A stretch of DNA of 64,000 bases from an uncultured Sulfitobacter sp. (GTDB lineage: Bacteria > Pseudomonadota > Alphaproteobacteria > Rhodobacterales > Rhodobacteraceae): NCBI GenBank assembly GCA_947492925.1, contig CANLOQ010000001.1, positions 496,001 to 560,000 on the forward strand. Direction: 5' to 3'. Below are positions 52,974 to 60,803 of the stretch, piece after piece (the first letter of the stretch is position 1; every line of letters begins with the position of its first letter). Under the pieces are notes generated by a model. It saw only the letters and a list, made by a program, of their open reading frames with translations. It did not search any database and had not been told where the DNA came from. The position numbers were made by a program, and so were the translations under genes.

Positions 52974-53990
52974 TCAGTTGGCCGCCATTTCGGATTTGAC
53001 CATATCATAGGCTGCCTGTGCATCCACACCCGCTGCCTCAAGCTCGGCCAGTACCTTGGTTGTGACCTCCTGTGCAATGTCGGCAAACCGTTCCTGATCT
53101 TCTTCCGACGCGTTGACGATTTTGGCACCTTCCGCGTTCTTGGTCGCATCATAGGCGATCATGTCGGACTTGTCCCATGCGGCACCGGCCATGCGGCTGG
53201 CGGGTTCACCAAAGACATCATTGTCCAGCGCTGTCTGCACGTCCGCAGGCAGATCATCAAAGGTTTCCTGACTCATGATGATCGCAAAAGACCCACGGTA
53301 CAGGCCGCCGGGCATGTCATACAGTGTCTTGGCCACTTCGTTCAACTTGAAGCCGACACGTTCGCCCACGTTCATTGCAACAGCGTCCGCTGCACCGCTT
53401 TCCAGCGTTTCATAAACCTTTGGCGCTGGCACGTTGATCCCAACGAGGCCCAGCGCGGCCCCGACGTCACCGGCGACGCCGCCACCGATACGGGTCTTCA
53501 GACCGTTCAGATCATCAAGCGATGCGATGTCATTTCTGGCATGAATTTGCCCCGGACCGTGTGTGTTGAGCGAGACAACCTTGACCCCACGATGTTCGTT
53601 CAGTGCGGCAAGATGCGCCTCGTGTACCCGCCAGTACGCGACAGACGCTGCTTCTGCACTGCCCTCGTACCCGGGAAGCTCGATCAGTTTTGTGCCGACA
53701 AAGCGGCCGGGCTGATAGCCATGAAAAATAATTGCAAAGTCAGCGGCACCATCAAGAACAAGGTCCATCTGCGCCGGAGGCGGTGCCAGACCAAAGACCA
53801 GCTCGCCCGACACAGCACCGTCGGTTGCTTCTTCCATCATGGAAATGAGACCGCCGAAGATTTCGGTGTTGATGCCGTGTGTCGGCGGCAACCACGTGGA
53901 AATGCGCAGCGTTGTATCTGCGGCCATCGCACCGATGGTGGTTCCAACGGTCAAAGCCGCCGCTGCGGCGAAGCGTAGAAAATGTTTCAT
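52974..53990 (-). CDS. TRAP transporter substrate-binding protein (DctP)
   Basis: A 338-residue periplasmic binding protein with signal peptide (FLRFAAAAALTVGTTIGAMA). It starts RISTWLPPTHGINTEIFGGLISMMEEATDGA and has the DLNGLKTRIGGG segment whose Arg binds the carboxylate in DctP proteins. The ligand is probably an organic acid. Being beside the NicX-like operon, a (hydroxy)pyridine carboxylate or its product is a testable guess. First gene of the operon; a 28-bp palindrome lies upstream. Confidence 0.93.
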   Translation of the reverse strand: MKHFLRFAAAAALTVGTTIGAMAADTTLRISTWLPPTHGINTEIFGGLISMMEEATDGAVSGELVFGLAPPPAQMDLVLDGAADFAIIFHGYQPGRFVGTKLIELPGYEGSAEAASVAYWRVHEAHLAALNEHRGVKVVSLNTHGPGQIHARNDIASLDDLNGLKTRIGGGVAGDVGAALGLVGINVPAPKVYETLESGAADAVAMNVGERVGFKLNEVAKTLYDMPGGLYRGSFAIIMSQETFDDLPADVQTALDNDVFGEPASRMAGAAWDKSDMIAYDATKNAEGAKIVNASEEDQERFADIAQEVTTKVLAELEAAGVDAQAAYDMVKSEMAAN

Positions 53991-54073
53991 GATGTTCTCC
54001 CTAAACGTCTGTCCGCAACTGGCGTGCGGTTATTTTGCTGAACCGGACTGTGGCATCGTGTTTCCCGTAGAGT

Positions 54074-54101
54074 CAAGTTATATGCAATATCATATAACTT
54101 G
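54074..54101. promoter_or_regulatory. 28-bp perfect palindrome upstream of the TRAP operon
   Basis: Two perfect 11-bp arms, CAAGTTATATG (54074-54084) and CATATAACTTG (54091-54101), with 6 nt between. The A/T-rich dyad lies 84 bp upstream of the dctP start and overlaps a TTGACT hexamer on the minus strand, so it is a likely operator. Its size (28 bp) suits a TetR-type dimer pair (as QacR); the tetR gene next door is the first candidate. Confidence 0.65.
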
Positions 54102-54190
54102 TTTTTTCCGGGCAGAACCGTTTGGCTTTTTGGATACAGCGCACGTTATTTGGTCCCCGGCGGGGTCGGACTTTGTTGACTGGGGTAAGG

Positions 54191-54874
54191 TCAGTCAGCT
54201 TGCTGGTCCGCTTGTCGGGCCAAGATCACCGCATCCAGCCTGCTAAGGTCAGTGGCCGGATCTGTGGAATAGGCTCGCAAAAAAGTGCGGATGCCGTTTT
54301 CGATATAGCGGGCAAGCGTGGCCTGACTGATATCCGCATCCGGTTCGTGTAGCGCGCGATTTCGCGGCGCAGACAGGATCAGCCCCCAGAAATCCTGCGC
54401 CACAAGTTCCGCATCTTCGAAAGACAGGCGGCCAAGCGCGCGCTGAGCCTGCATCAAATCCATCAGGCCCGCCAGAACCTTCTCCGGGCCGCTTGCCTGA
54501 TAGGCACGGCTAACATCCGGGAACCGGTGTGCTTCACCAATTGTCAGTCGGGCCAGCGCAAGGAACTCAGGCTGCATGACAGTATCCGCATAGTTCCACG
54601 CAAATTCATGAAGGTGATCCACCAGATCACTTTCCGGGGCCGTTTCGAACGAAAGCAGAATCAAATCCCGTTGGGCCGACATCATCGCCTCAAACAGATC
54701 CGTTTTGCTGGCGAAATGGTGATAGAGCGTCGGCTTTGTCAGTCCGGCCTCTGCGGCGATCATATCCATTGATGCACCGGAATACCCCGCTTGGGAAAAT
54801 ACCTTGAGCGCGGCACCAAGAATGCGCTGCTGCTTTTCCAGCCGGTTCTGTTCACGGCGGGGCAACTGCCTCAT
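54191..54874 (-). CDS. TetR/AcrR family transcriptional regulator
   Basis: A 227-residue repressor with an N-terminal TetR HTH: ILGAALKVFSQAGYSGASMDMIAAEAGLTKPTLYHHFASKTDLFEAMM. The C-terminal ligand-binding part (TetR_C type, DLVDHLHEFAWNYADTVM) is less conserved. It overlaps by 4 bp the hydrolase gene upstream, so it is the last gene of the NicX-like operon. One or both palindromes (54074-54101 and 58551-58574) may be its operators. Confidence 0.92.
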   Translation of the reverse strand: MRQLPRREQNRLEKQQRILGAALKVFSQAGYSGASMDMIAAEAGLTKPTLYHHFASKTDLFEAMMSAQRDLILLSFETAPESDLVDHLHEFAWNYADTVMQPEFLALARLTIGEAHRFPDVSRAYQASGPEKVLAGLMDLMQAQRALGRLSFEDAELVAQDFWGLILSAPRNRALHEPDADISQATLARYIENGIRTFLRAYSTDPATDLSRLDAVILARQADQQAD

Positions 54875-56160
54875 GGCAGGATGCGTCCGATGAATTCCGT
54901 CAGTATCGCATTGTAGACCTCAGGCTTTTCCACGTTACAGACATGACCCGCGTCCGCGATCACCTCAAACCGGACATCCGGGCGGGGCGATGCGTCCCAT
55001 ATGCGCTCAGCAACGCTTTTGATCTCGGCAGGTGGGGCCAACCTGTCGTGCGCGCCGGTCATCAAAAGCACCGGCATTGTCAGTTTCGCAAAGTCGAATT
55101 TCTCAAGCGGGTTGGTGAAGCACCGCAGGGCATCGGCGTAGGTTGTCGCCGGTATTGCTGCCATTGAGGCATGTAAGAGGTTGCGCACGTCGGATGATGC
55201 CTGGGGGCCTGCGATGATGTTAACAACGGACGGGGCGAAATCGGCGGGGGTCTGGCCCGCATTCATCGGTGTCTCACGGCTTAACCTGAAAGCATCGCGT
55301 TCGTCCGCTCCGGCCTCGGACATGCCGGTGCACCCACCGGAAAGGACCAGCGCGGCTAATTTGTCACCGTGGCGCATGGCAAAAGATGTGGCAATCCATG
55401 CGCCGTAGGACAAACCGCATAGGATCAGCTTTTTTGCACCGGCATGGTCGAGGATATGCAGAACATCGTCGCAATAGTCGTCAATAGTAGATTGTGCCGC
55501 CCCCAAGGTGCTGTCGCCGTATCCGCGCAGATCAAGCGACGCCACGCGGCAATGGGGTGCCAGAGCCTGCATCTGGCTGTCCCAGTTTGACCGGTTGCCG
55601 CCGATGCCATGCAGGAACAGACACAGGATATCGCTGTCCTTTCCACCGATGGTAAAGCCGAGTGTCGGTACATTGTCGATCCGGTGGTCTTCAGAACTGT
55701 GCTGGTTTTCTTGGTCTTTTGCGGGCGGCTCAACCCGAAAACACGGATCAAGTTTGGCAAGCGCGGCCGTGCCCGTATCAAACACCATCTGCGTTCCATC
55801 TGCGATTTCTTGGGCGCGCGGTGCCGGAGCAGAAAAATCTGCTGTCATCATGACAACTGCCCCATCGTTTGAGGGTGTCACAGTCAATCGCGCGTCATAG
55901 TTTTGAACGCCTTTGATCCCTTCAACGTGGGTGTATGCCATCGCGCGGTCGCTGTCGCTGAAGTAGGTCAGCCGTTCGCGGTATGTCGTGTCATCGTCCT
56001 TGACCTGAAAACGACGGATCAATCCGCCACCTTCCGCACGCTCCGCACTCATCGACGCAATTGAAGGATGCCACGGCGCGCAAAAATCGCGCACGGCGCT
56101 CCAGACATCCTTTGCAGATGCCGCGGTTTTTGCGTGGCTCTGGACCTTGTGACGGGGCAA
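54871..56160 (-). CDS. SRPBCC-alpha/beta hydrolase fusion protein
   Basis: A protein of about 429 residues joining two folds. Residues about 1-145 are an SRPBCC (START/polyketide-cyclase-like) domain: AKDVWSAVRDFCAPWHPSIASM, LTYFSDSDRAMAY and a C-terminal long helix. Residues about 165-429 are an alpha/beta hydrolase with oxyanion HGIGG, the nucleophile Ser251 in GLSYGAW, acid Asp372 in GAHDRLAPP and His406 in GHVCNVEKP. The TTG start at 56160 is preferred because GGCGGAG lies 8 nt upstream; an ATG at 56205 would overlap the previous gene by 40 bp. In the NicX context the hydrolase could be a NicD-like deformylase. Confidence 0.85.
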   Translation of the reverse strand: MPRHKVQSHAKTAASAKDVWSAVRDFCAPWHPSIASMSAERAEGGGLIRRFQVKDDDTTYRERLTYFSDSDRAMAYTHVEGIKGVQNYDARLTVTPSNDGAVVMMTADFSAPAPRAQEIADGTQMVFDTGTAALAKLDPCFRVEPPAKDQENQHSSEDHRIDNVPTLGFTIGGKDSDILCLFLHGIGGNRSNWDSQMQALAPHCRVASLDLRGYGDSTLGAAQSTIDDYCDDVLHILDHAGAKKLILCGLSYGAWIATSFAMRHGDKLAALVLSGGCTGMSEAGADERDAFRLSRETPMNAGQTPADFAPSVVNIIAGPQASSDVRNLLHASMAAIPATTYADALRCFTNPLEKFDFAKLTMPVLLMTGAHDRLAPPAEIKSVAERIWDASPRPDVRFEVIADAGHVCNVEKPEVYNAILTEFIGRILP

Positions 56161-56165
56161 GGATG

Positions 56166-57473
56166 CTACTCCGCCGCCATCGGCGGCGCTTCGGGTCCGC
56201 GCCAAAGGCTGGTCCGGGCACCGTGTTCGTCACCGGGCGCGCCGTCCAGTTCATCCAGATCATAAAGCGTCAGGACGGACATGTAGTCTTCCATGATTTC
56301 GGACGTGTAGGGCAGCATCAGCGCGCCACAGCGGCTGTCGCGATAGATGCGTTCCAACGGCATGGATTTCAACATCGCCTGCCCGCCGCAGGTTCTGATC
56401 GCCAGTGCTGCCAGTTCCTGTGCTGCCTCCATCACGTTGTATTGTGCCGCATACATGCGCAACACCTGCGCCTGTGAGGGAAAGGCATCAGCTTCCATGA
56501 ACATCTGCCACCACAGCGCGCGGACCGGGGCCAAACGTGCATACATTTTTGAAACGGCGAGACGTTTTGTCGTGAACATCCGGCGGTCGATCGGGGGTTG
56601 GCCGGGCACCTTGCCGCGTAGGTAGGCCACCGTGAAATCGTAGGCCGATTGCGCCACACCCATATAGGTGGGTGACAGGGTGGCCATGACATGCGGAAAA
56701 TTTGGCAGCGTCTTGATAAAGATGCCGGGCGGCATCATCAGGTCTTCCTCGCTTACGAAAACATCCTTGAGAATGAGATCGCGCGAGTTGGTGCCGCGCA
56801 TGCCCAATGGATCCCATTCGCCTTTTACCTCAAGACCTTTAGCATCCTTGTGTACGATGAAATTCATCGTGTCTTCGTGGCGCGGCTCCTGTCCTTCAAA
56901 CACTTCGGTGCAGACAATCGAATAGTAATCACAATACCCGGCAAGCGAGGCGAATTTCTTGAACCCATTGATCACCCAACCGCCGTCAACCTTGCGGCAT
57001 TCGGTCTGCGCCGGTTTGGAAGTCCAGTTCTGACCGGCCTCTGAAATCGGTTGGGAATAAAGCCCCTGTTCTTTGACGGCGCGGCGGAACTGGCGTTCCC
57101 GCAAGGGGGCGAATGCCGCACGTTCTGCGTCTGTCAGATGAGGCATTTCGTACATGAACCGTGCCCACATCATTGTGGAGTTGTGCATATTGAAAGTCAG
57201 CGCAGTCGCACCGCAGAATTTACCAATCTCGGCCCCGACCATTGCGTATTCGCCAAGCGAGAACCCCTTGCCGCCGTATTCCTCGGGCACTGTCAGCGTC
57301 ATGAACCCTTCGGCAGCAAGGTCTTTGTAGTTTTCGACGGGAAAGCTTGCATCAAGGTCGATCGCAACCGCGCGTTCGGTGAATTTCGGGCCCAGTTCGT
57401 TGATCCGGTTCAAAACCGCCAGCACCTGGGGGCGAATGCGGGTCAGGTCATAATAATCTGCTGGTGTGCTCAT
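56166..57473 (-). CDS. Acyl-CoA dehydrogenase family flavoenzyme
   Basis: A 435-residue flavoprotein of the acyl-CoA dehydrogenase superfamily: EEYGGKGFSLGEYAMVGAEI, MHNSTMMWARFMYE, YSQPISEAGQNW, KKFASLAGYCDYYSIV, GMRGTNSRD, IRTCGGQAMLKSMPLERIYRDSRCGALMLPYTSEI. In classical members the catalytic Glu follows in a YEG segment; here the equivalent is PYTSE, so it may be an oxygenase- or dehydrogenase-type relative rather than a beta-oxidation enzyme. ATG 57473 follows GGGAGAG. It lies between the ring-dioxygenase-like gene and the fused hydrolase. Confidence 0.88.
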   Translation of the reverse strand: MSTPADYYDLTRIRPQVLAVLNRINELGPKFTERAVAIDLDASFPVENYKDLAAEGFMTLTVPEEYGGKGFSLGEYAMVGAEIGKFCGATALTFNMHNSTMMWARFMYEMPHLTDAERAAFAPLRERQFRRAVKEQGLYSQPISEAGQNWTSKPAQTECRKVDGGWVINGFKKFASLAGYCDYYSIVCTEVFEGQEPRHEDTMNFIVHKDAKGLEVKGEWDPLGMRGTNSRDLILKDVFVSEEDLMMPPGIFIKTLPNFPHVMATLSPTYMGVAQSAYDFTVAYLRGKVPGQPPIDRRMFTTKRLAVSKMYARLAPVRALWWQMFMEADAFPSQAQVLRMYAAQYNVMEAAQELAALAIRTCGGQAMLKSMPLERIYRDSRCGALMLPYTSEIMEDYMSVLTLYDLDELDGAPGDEHGARTSLWRGPEAPPMAAE

Positions 57474-57492
57474 GTTCTCTCCCATCGGCGCA

Positions 57493-58542
57493 TCAGAGCG
57501 CCAGATTTCCTTGCAGGACGCCGTCTTTCACGACGACATTGCCGTCCAGTGCGATGGTGCAATTACGCATCGGCAAATCGAAATGCCCTTCGGTGAAACG
57601 GCCTGCATATTGGTTGGCACCGGTGGACCAGAGAAAATTCCCGGCCCACGCGCGAAACTCAACGCCCTGCATGTCGCGTTTGTCATAAAGGGCGCCGCTG
57701 ACCCAACGGGCGCGGGGGTTCATGCCCCAGCCGACATGGCTCAGCCCGTAGGCATCGCGGTCTTCCCACGCGGCCATGTAATCGCGAAAGTGTTCCGCAT
57801 CGATACCGTTGCCTTTGATCTGAGTTACAAAATCGTTCTGGATTGTGAAATCAATCCGGCTGGTCAGGTAGGTTTTGAACGTCAGGTTCATATCGCCCAC
57901 ATCCATGACGATCCTGCCGTTCACCGCATTTACACCAGGAAAGGCAAGGCACAGCCCGCCCGGCCAGTGCGCTACATGTCCCGGGTCGGTGCCAAAACCC
58001 GGCGTGCCGCCACAGGGCGCATCTTTCAGATCAACCAAAAGGTCTGTCCCCGCCGCAGAGGTGACGTGCATCTGAGCAGCATCACGCAGCATCTGCGTTC
58101 CCAGATCAACTTTGGGCCCCAGTTCGGCAAAGGGTTCGGTACGCTCCAGAATTTCCGGGTGCTCATTGGTCACAACCAGAATGCGCGCGCCGCTTGCCTC
58201 AATCTCCGGCCACTCGGGAGAATGGATCATCCCCTCGACCGTGCAATCCACGACAATCTCGCATTGTTTCATCGCTTCGACAACTGCACGGTTGCCCTGA
58301 ATGGCCAGCGACGTGCCCGTGCCCTTGACCGGCACAGGGGCCGTCTGGGGCGGGGTCGCCATCTTGAGCATGCAAAAATCCGCGCCCAGATCATAAAGCG
58401 CCAGTTCCGCCAGATGCACCAGCACCGGACGCGATTGTGTTTCGGAAATCAGCGCAACAGTGGTGCCTTTGCCGATGCCGTTAAGCGCAAAAACACGCCT
58501 GAAGGACGCCAGCCATTTGCCCTCAATCCGTTCCTGAAGCAT
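57493..58542 (-). CDS. NicX-like ring-cleaving dioxygenase / M29-aminopeptidase-fold protein
   Basis: A 349-residue protein of the group that joins M29-type aminopeptidases and 2,5-dihydroxypyridine 5,6-dioxygenase (NicX). His269 in SHVGWGMNP and His320-x-Asp322 in GHFD lie where NicX, as I remember it, binds iron (His265, His318, Asp320). GHVAHWPGGLCLAFPG (188-203) is a further family stretch. NicX opens the ring of 2,5-dihydroxypyridine to N-formylmaleamate. ATG 58542 was chosen because it lies just downstream of a palindromic operator; the frame continues upstream to 58599 through the operator and a TTGACT promoter hexamer. First gene of the four-gene operon. Confidence 0.8.
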   Translation of the reverse strand: MLQERIEGKWLASFRRVFALNGIGKGTTVALISETQSRPVLVHLAELALYDLGADFCMLKMATPPQTAPVPVKGTGTSLAIQGNRAVVEAMKQCEIVVDCTVEGMIHSPEWPEIEASGARILVVTNEHPEILERTEPFAELGPKVDLGTQMLRDAAQMHVTSAAGTDLLVDLKDAPCGGTPGFGTDPGHVAHWPGGLCLAFPGVNAVNGRIVMDVGDMNLTFKTYLTSRIDFTIQNDFVTQIKGNGIDAEHFRDYMAAWEDRDAYGLSHVGWGMNPRARWVSGALYDKRDMQGVEFRAWAGNFLWSTGANQYAGRFTEGHFDLPMRNCTIALDGNVVVKDGVLQGNLAL

Positions 58543-58550
58543 GGATGAAC

Positions 58551-58574
58551 TTTCTTTACTACCCAGTAAAGAAA
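58551..58574. promoter_or_regulatory. 24-bp perfect palindromic operator of the NicX-like operon
   Basis: TTTCTTTACT (58551-58560) and AGTAAAGAAA (58565-58574) are perfect 10-bp arms around ACCC. On the minus strand a -35-like TTGACT lies at 58599-58594, so the palindrome covers the -10 region and the presumed transcription start, 9 bp before the start codon. This is a strong repressor operator by position and symmetry. Confidence 0.75.
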
Positions 58575-58705
58575 TCAGACAGAAACTGGATTGAGTCAAG
58601 ACACTTGTTCAAGGTGTGAAATTTTGCCCGCACTGAACCGACCCCTTTTTCAGGCCGTTACCACCGGTGCAAAAAGCGCTGGAGTTGCGTTTTGGTGATC
58701 AATTA

Positions 58706-59347
58706 TCAGGCGTTTTCGCCCGTGTAGAAATCAGCATGGGCCGACCCGGTCTGCACGGTTTCGACGTTTTTCATATCATTCTGTTCAGCGCGAGCTTCCG
58801 CTTCTGACGCCGTGAGACCATGCGCGTGCCACCGGCGTACCAGACGTGATTTCAAGGTCTCCTTGGGTACATCCAGAAACACTGACAGATCGAAAAGGGA
58901 CCTCAGCTCAGACCACGGCGGGCTTTGCAGCAGCAGATAATTTCCTTCGATCAGGACGATCCGCGTGTTGCTTTGGATCTTGCCGCCTTCAGGAACAGTA
59001 CGATCCTGATCGCGGTCGAATGTCGCGTATGACACATTGTCCTTGTGCCGAAGGGATTGCACAAGCTGCACAAAGTCGGCGCTGTCAAAGGTGTCCGGCG
59101 CGCCCTTGCGGTCCAGCAATCCCATTTCGACAAGCGTGGCATTGTCGAGGTGATATCCATCCATCGGCAATACTGCCGCATCCGGGCCAAGGCGCGTTGC
59201 GATTTTAGTTGCCAGCGTAGATTTCCCGCCACCCGGAGGCCCGGCAATACCTACCAATACGCGACCCTGCCCCCTGTCTTGTTCGCGGATGGCATCGATG
59301 ATTGTCCCCAGTGACGCATGGTCCTGCGGCGGTTTGACCGCTGACAT
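58706..59347 (-). CDS. P-loop nucleoside/sugar kinase-like protein (FrcK/PRK type)
   Basis: A 213-residue protein of the uridine kinase/phosphoribulokinase-like P-loop family: Walker A GIAGPPGGGKST (about 33-44), then MDGYHLDNATL, ATFDRDQDRTVPEGGKI and IEGNYLLLQSPPW, with a C-terminal RRWHAHGLTASEAEARAEQND. In rhizobia a similar protein (FrcK) is linked to fructose uptake. Its place in a sugar/polyol locus, divergent from the ROK regulator, agrees with that. The true substrate is unknown. Confidence 0.85.
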   Translation of the reverse strand: MSAVKPPQDHASLGTIIDAIREQDRGQGRVLVGIAGPPGGGKSTLATKIATRLGPDAAVLPMDGYHLDNATLVEMGLLDRKGAPDTFDSADFVQLVQSLRHKDNVSYATFDRDQDRTVPEGGKIQSNTRIVLIEGNYLLLQSPPWSELRSLFDLSVFLDVPKETLKSRLVRRWHAHGLTASEAEARAEQNDMKNVETVQTGSAHADFYTGENA

Positions 59348-59511
59348 ACATACCCCCTCTGCGGGCTCATATCCGCTGCTGTTGCGTTTTGCTTTCTGGG
59401 CCCAAAAAAACAGTCTACCCCATCGAAGGTCAAAACAAATCGACCGCGTCTTTCCTTCTTTGGCTGGCTCTACCCCGCTCGACCAAATATTAAATCATTC
59501 TTAATTATTTA

Positions 59512-59540
59512 TTGACTGCGTCCTCAAACTTGGTCAGTTA
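59512..59540 (+). promoter_or_regulatory. Predicted promoter of the ROK regulator gene
   Basis: TTGACT (59512-59517), a 17-bp spacer and CAGTTA (59535-59540), then 33 bp to the ATG. An A/T-rich stretch upstream (59486-59511) and GACCAA/TTGGTC half-sites (59481-59486, 59530-59535) could take part in binding of the regulator. No other gene is visible in the 226-bp divergent gap. Confidence 0.4.
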
Positions 59541-59573
59541 CCCGGCATTTCAGAACAACCGCCGAAGAATGGC

Positions 59574-60803
59574 ATGCAACAGCGCCCAATGATCGCAGCA
59601 CAGACCCAAGCAACGGAGATCGCCAGACGGGGATCGAACCAAAGTGGCATGCGCGCCTATAATGAGCGGCTGGTTCTTTCCTTGATCCGGCGGGCGGGCG
59701 AAATGGCCAAGGCAGAGATTGCCCGCAGGACCGGGCTTTCGGCGCAAACCGCTTCCGTGATCATCCGTGCGCTCGAAGCCGACGGGCTGCTTGTGCGTGG
59801 TAAACCCGTACGTGGCAAGATCGGACAACCCTCCGTGCCGATGAGCCTTGCACAGAACGGTGCGTTCTTTTTGGGGCTGAAGGTCGGCAGGCGCAGCCTT
59901 GATCTGGTGCTGACGGATTTTCTGGGCAAGGTGCAGCACCGTGTTCGGGCTGGTCACACCTACCCGACGCCAGACAATACCGTCGCTTTCGCCAACGATG
60001 CCATTGGCGAAATCCTTGGCAAATTGTCCCCCGAACACAGGTCAAGGGTTGCAGGGCTAGGCATCGCCCTACCCTTCCAGCTTTGGGAGTGGGCCGGTGC
60101 GATGGATGTTCCCACTGCACAGATGCACGCATGGAAAGACCGCGATATCGCCGCGGACATTGGCGTTGCATGGGACTTCCCCATTTTCGTCTGCAATGAT
60201 GCCTCTGCCGCCTGTGGTGCTGAACTTGTGTTTGGGGCTCAGGACAAACCGCGCGATTTCCTTTATGTCTTTGTTGGGTTTTTCATCGGCGGCGGTCTGG
60301 TTCTGGAGGATAGTCTCTATACCGGACGTACAGGCAATGCAGCCGCGCTGGGATCAATGATGGTACAGACGGCGGACGGCACCATGCGCCAACTTGTCGA
60401 CGTTGCGTCCCTGGCCACACTGGAAGGCGATCTGGCGAAAAGCGGGAATCATTCCGCGATGGTCTGGGACACACCAGAAAAGTGGAATGTGCCGAAAGAT
60501 GTGCTTGATCTGTGGCTCACCAATGCCGCGCATGGCATCGCGCAGGCGATCGTCTCTTCGGTTTGTCTGATCAATGCAGGGCACGTCCTGATTGACGGAT
60601 GGATGCCCCAACATCTGCGCAAGGAACTGGTTCGGCGCATAGAGTCCGAGGTTGATCAGATTGCAGTTGCCGGCGTGCAAAAACCGGAAGTTTCCGAAGG
60701 CTCAATTGGGTCAGACGCGCGCGCTCTTGGCGCTGCCAGTTTGCCGCTGTCCAAACGCTTTCTTGTAGAAAGAAACTCTTTTCAGAAAGGTCCTGCGAAA
60801 TGA
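59574..60803 (+). CDS. ROK family transcriptional regulator
   Basis: A 409-residue ROK-type repressor (NagC/Mlc/XylR relatives). The N-terminal winged HTH is MAKAEIARRTGLSAQTASVIIRALEADGLL (about 44-73). The sugar-kinase-like domain follows: GLGIALPFQ, NDASAACGAE, YVFVGFFIGGGLVLE, YTGRTGNAAALG. The zinc-binding CxCGxxGCxE motif of classical ROK regulators is absent, so the fold is stabilised another way. ATG 59574 used; ATG 59589 possible. Its stop overlaps the PfkB gene (ATGA), which implies one operon. Confidence 0.9.
   Translation: MQQRPMIAAQTQATEIARRGSNQSGMRAYNERLVLSLIRRAGEMAKAEIARRTGLSAQTASVIIRALEADGLLVRGKPVRGKIGQPSVPMSLAQNGAFFLGLKVGRRSLDLVLTDFLGKVQHRVRAGHTYPTPDNTVAFANDAIGEILGKLSPEHRSRVAGLGIALPFQLWEWAGAMDVPTAQMHAWKDRDIAADIGVAWDFPIFVCNDASAACGAELVFGAQDKPRDFLYVFVGFFIGGGLVLEDSLYTGRTGNAAALGSMMVQTADGTMRQLVDVASLATLEGDLAKSGNHSAMVWDTPEKWNVPKDVLDLWLTNAAHGIAQAIVSSVCLINAGHVLIDGWMPQHLRKELVRRIESEVDQIAVAGVQKPEVSEGSIGSDARALGAASLPLSKRFLVERNSFQKGPAK

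Noticed and set aside
59625-59645. GGGATCGAACC resembling a tRNA T-arm
   Set aside because: It lies within the ROK regulator coding sequence and no acceptor or anticodon stem can be built around it.
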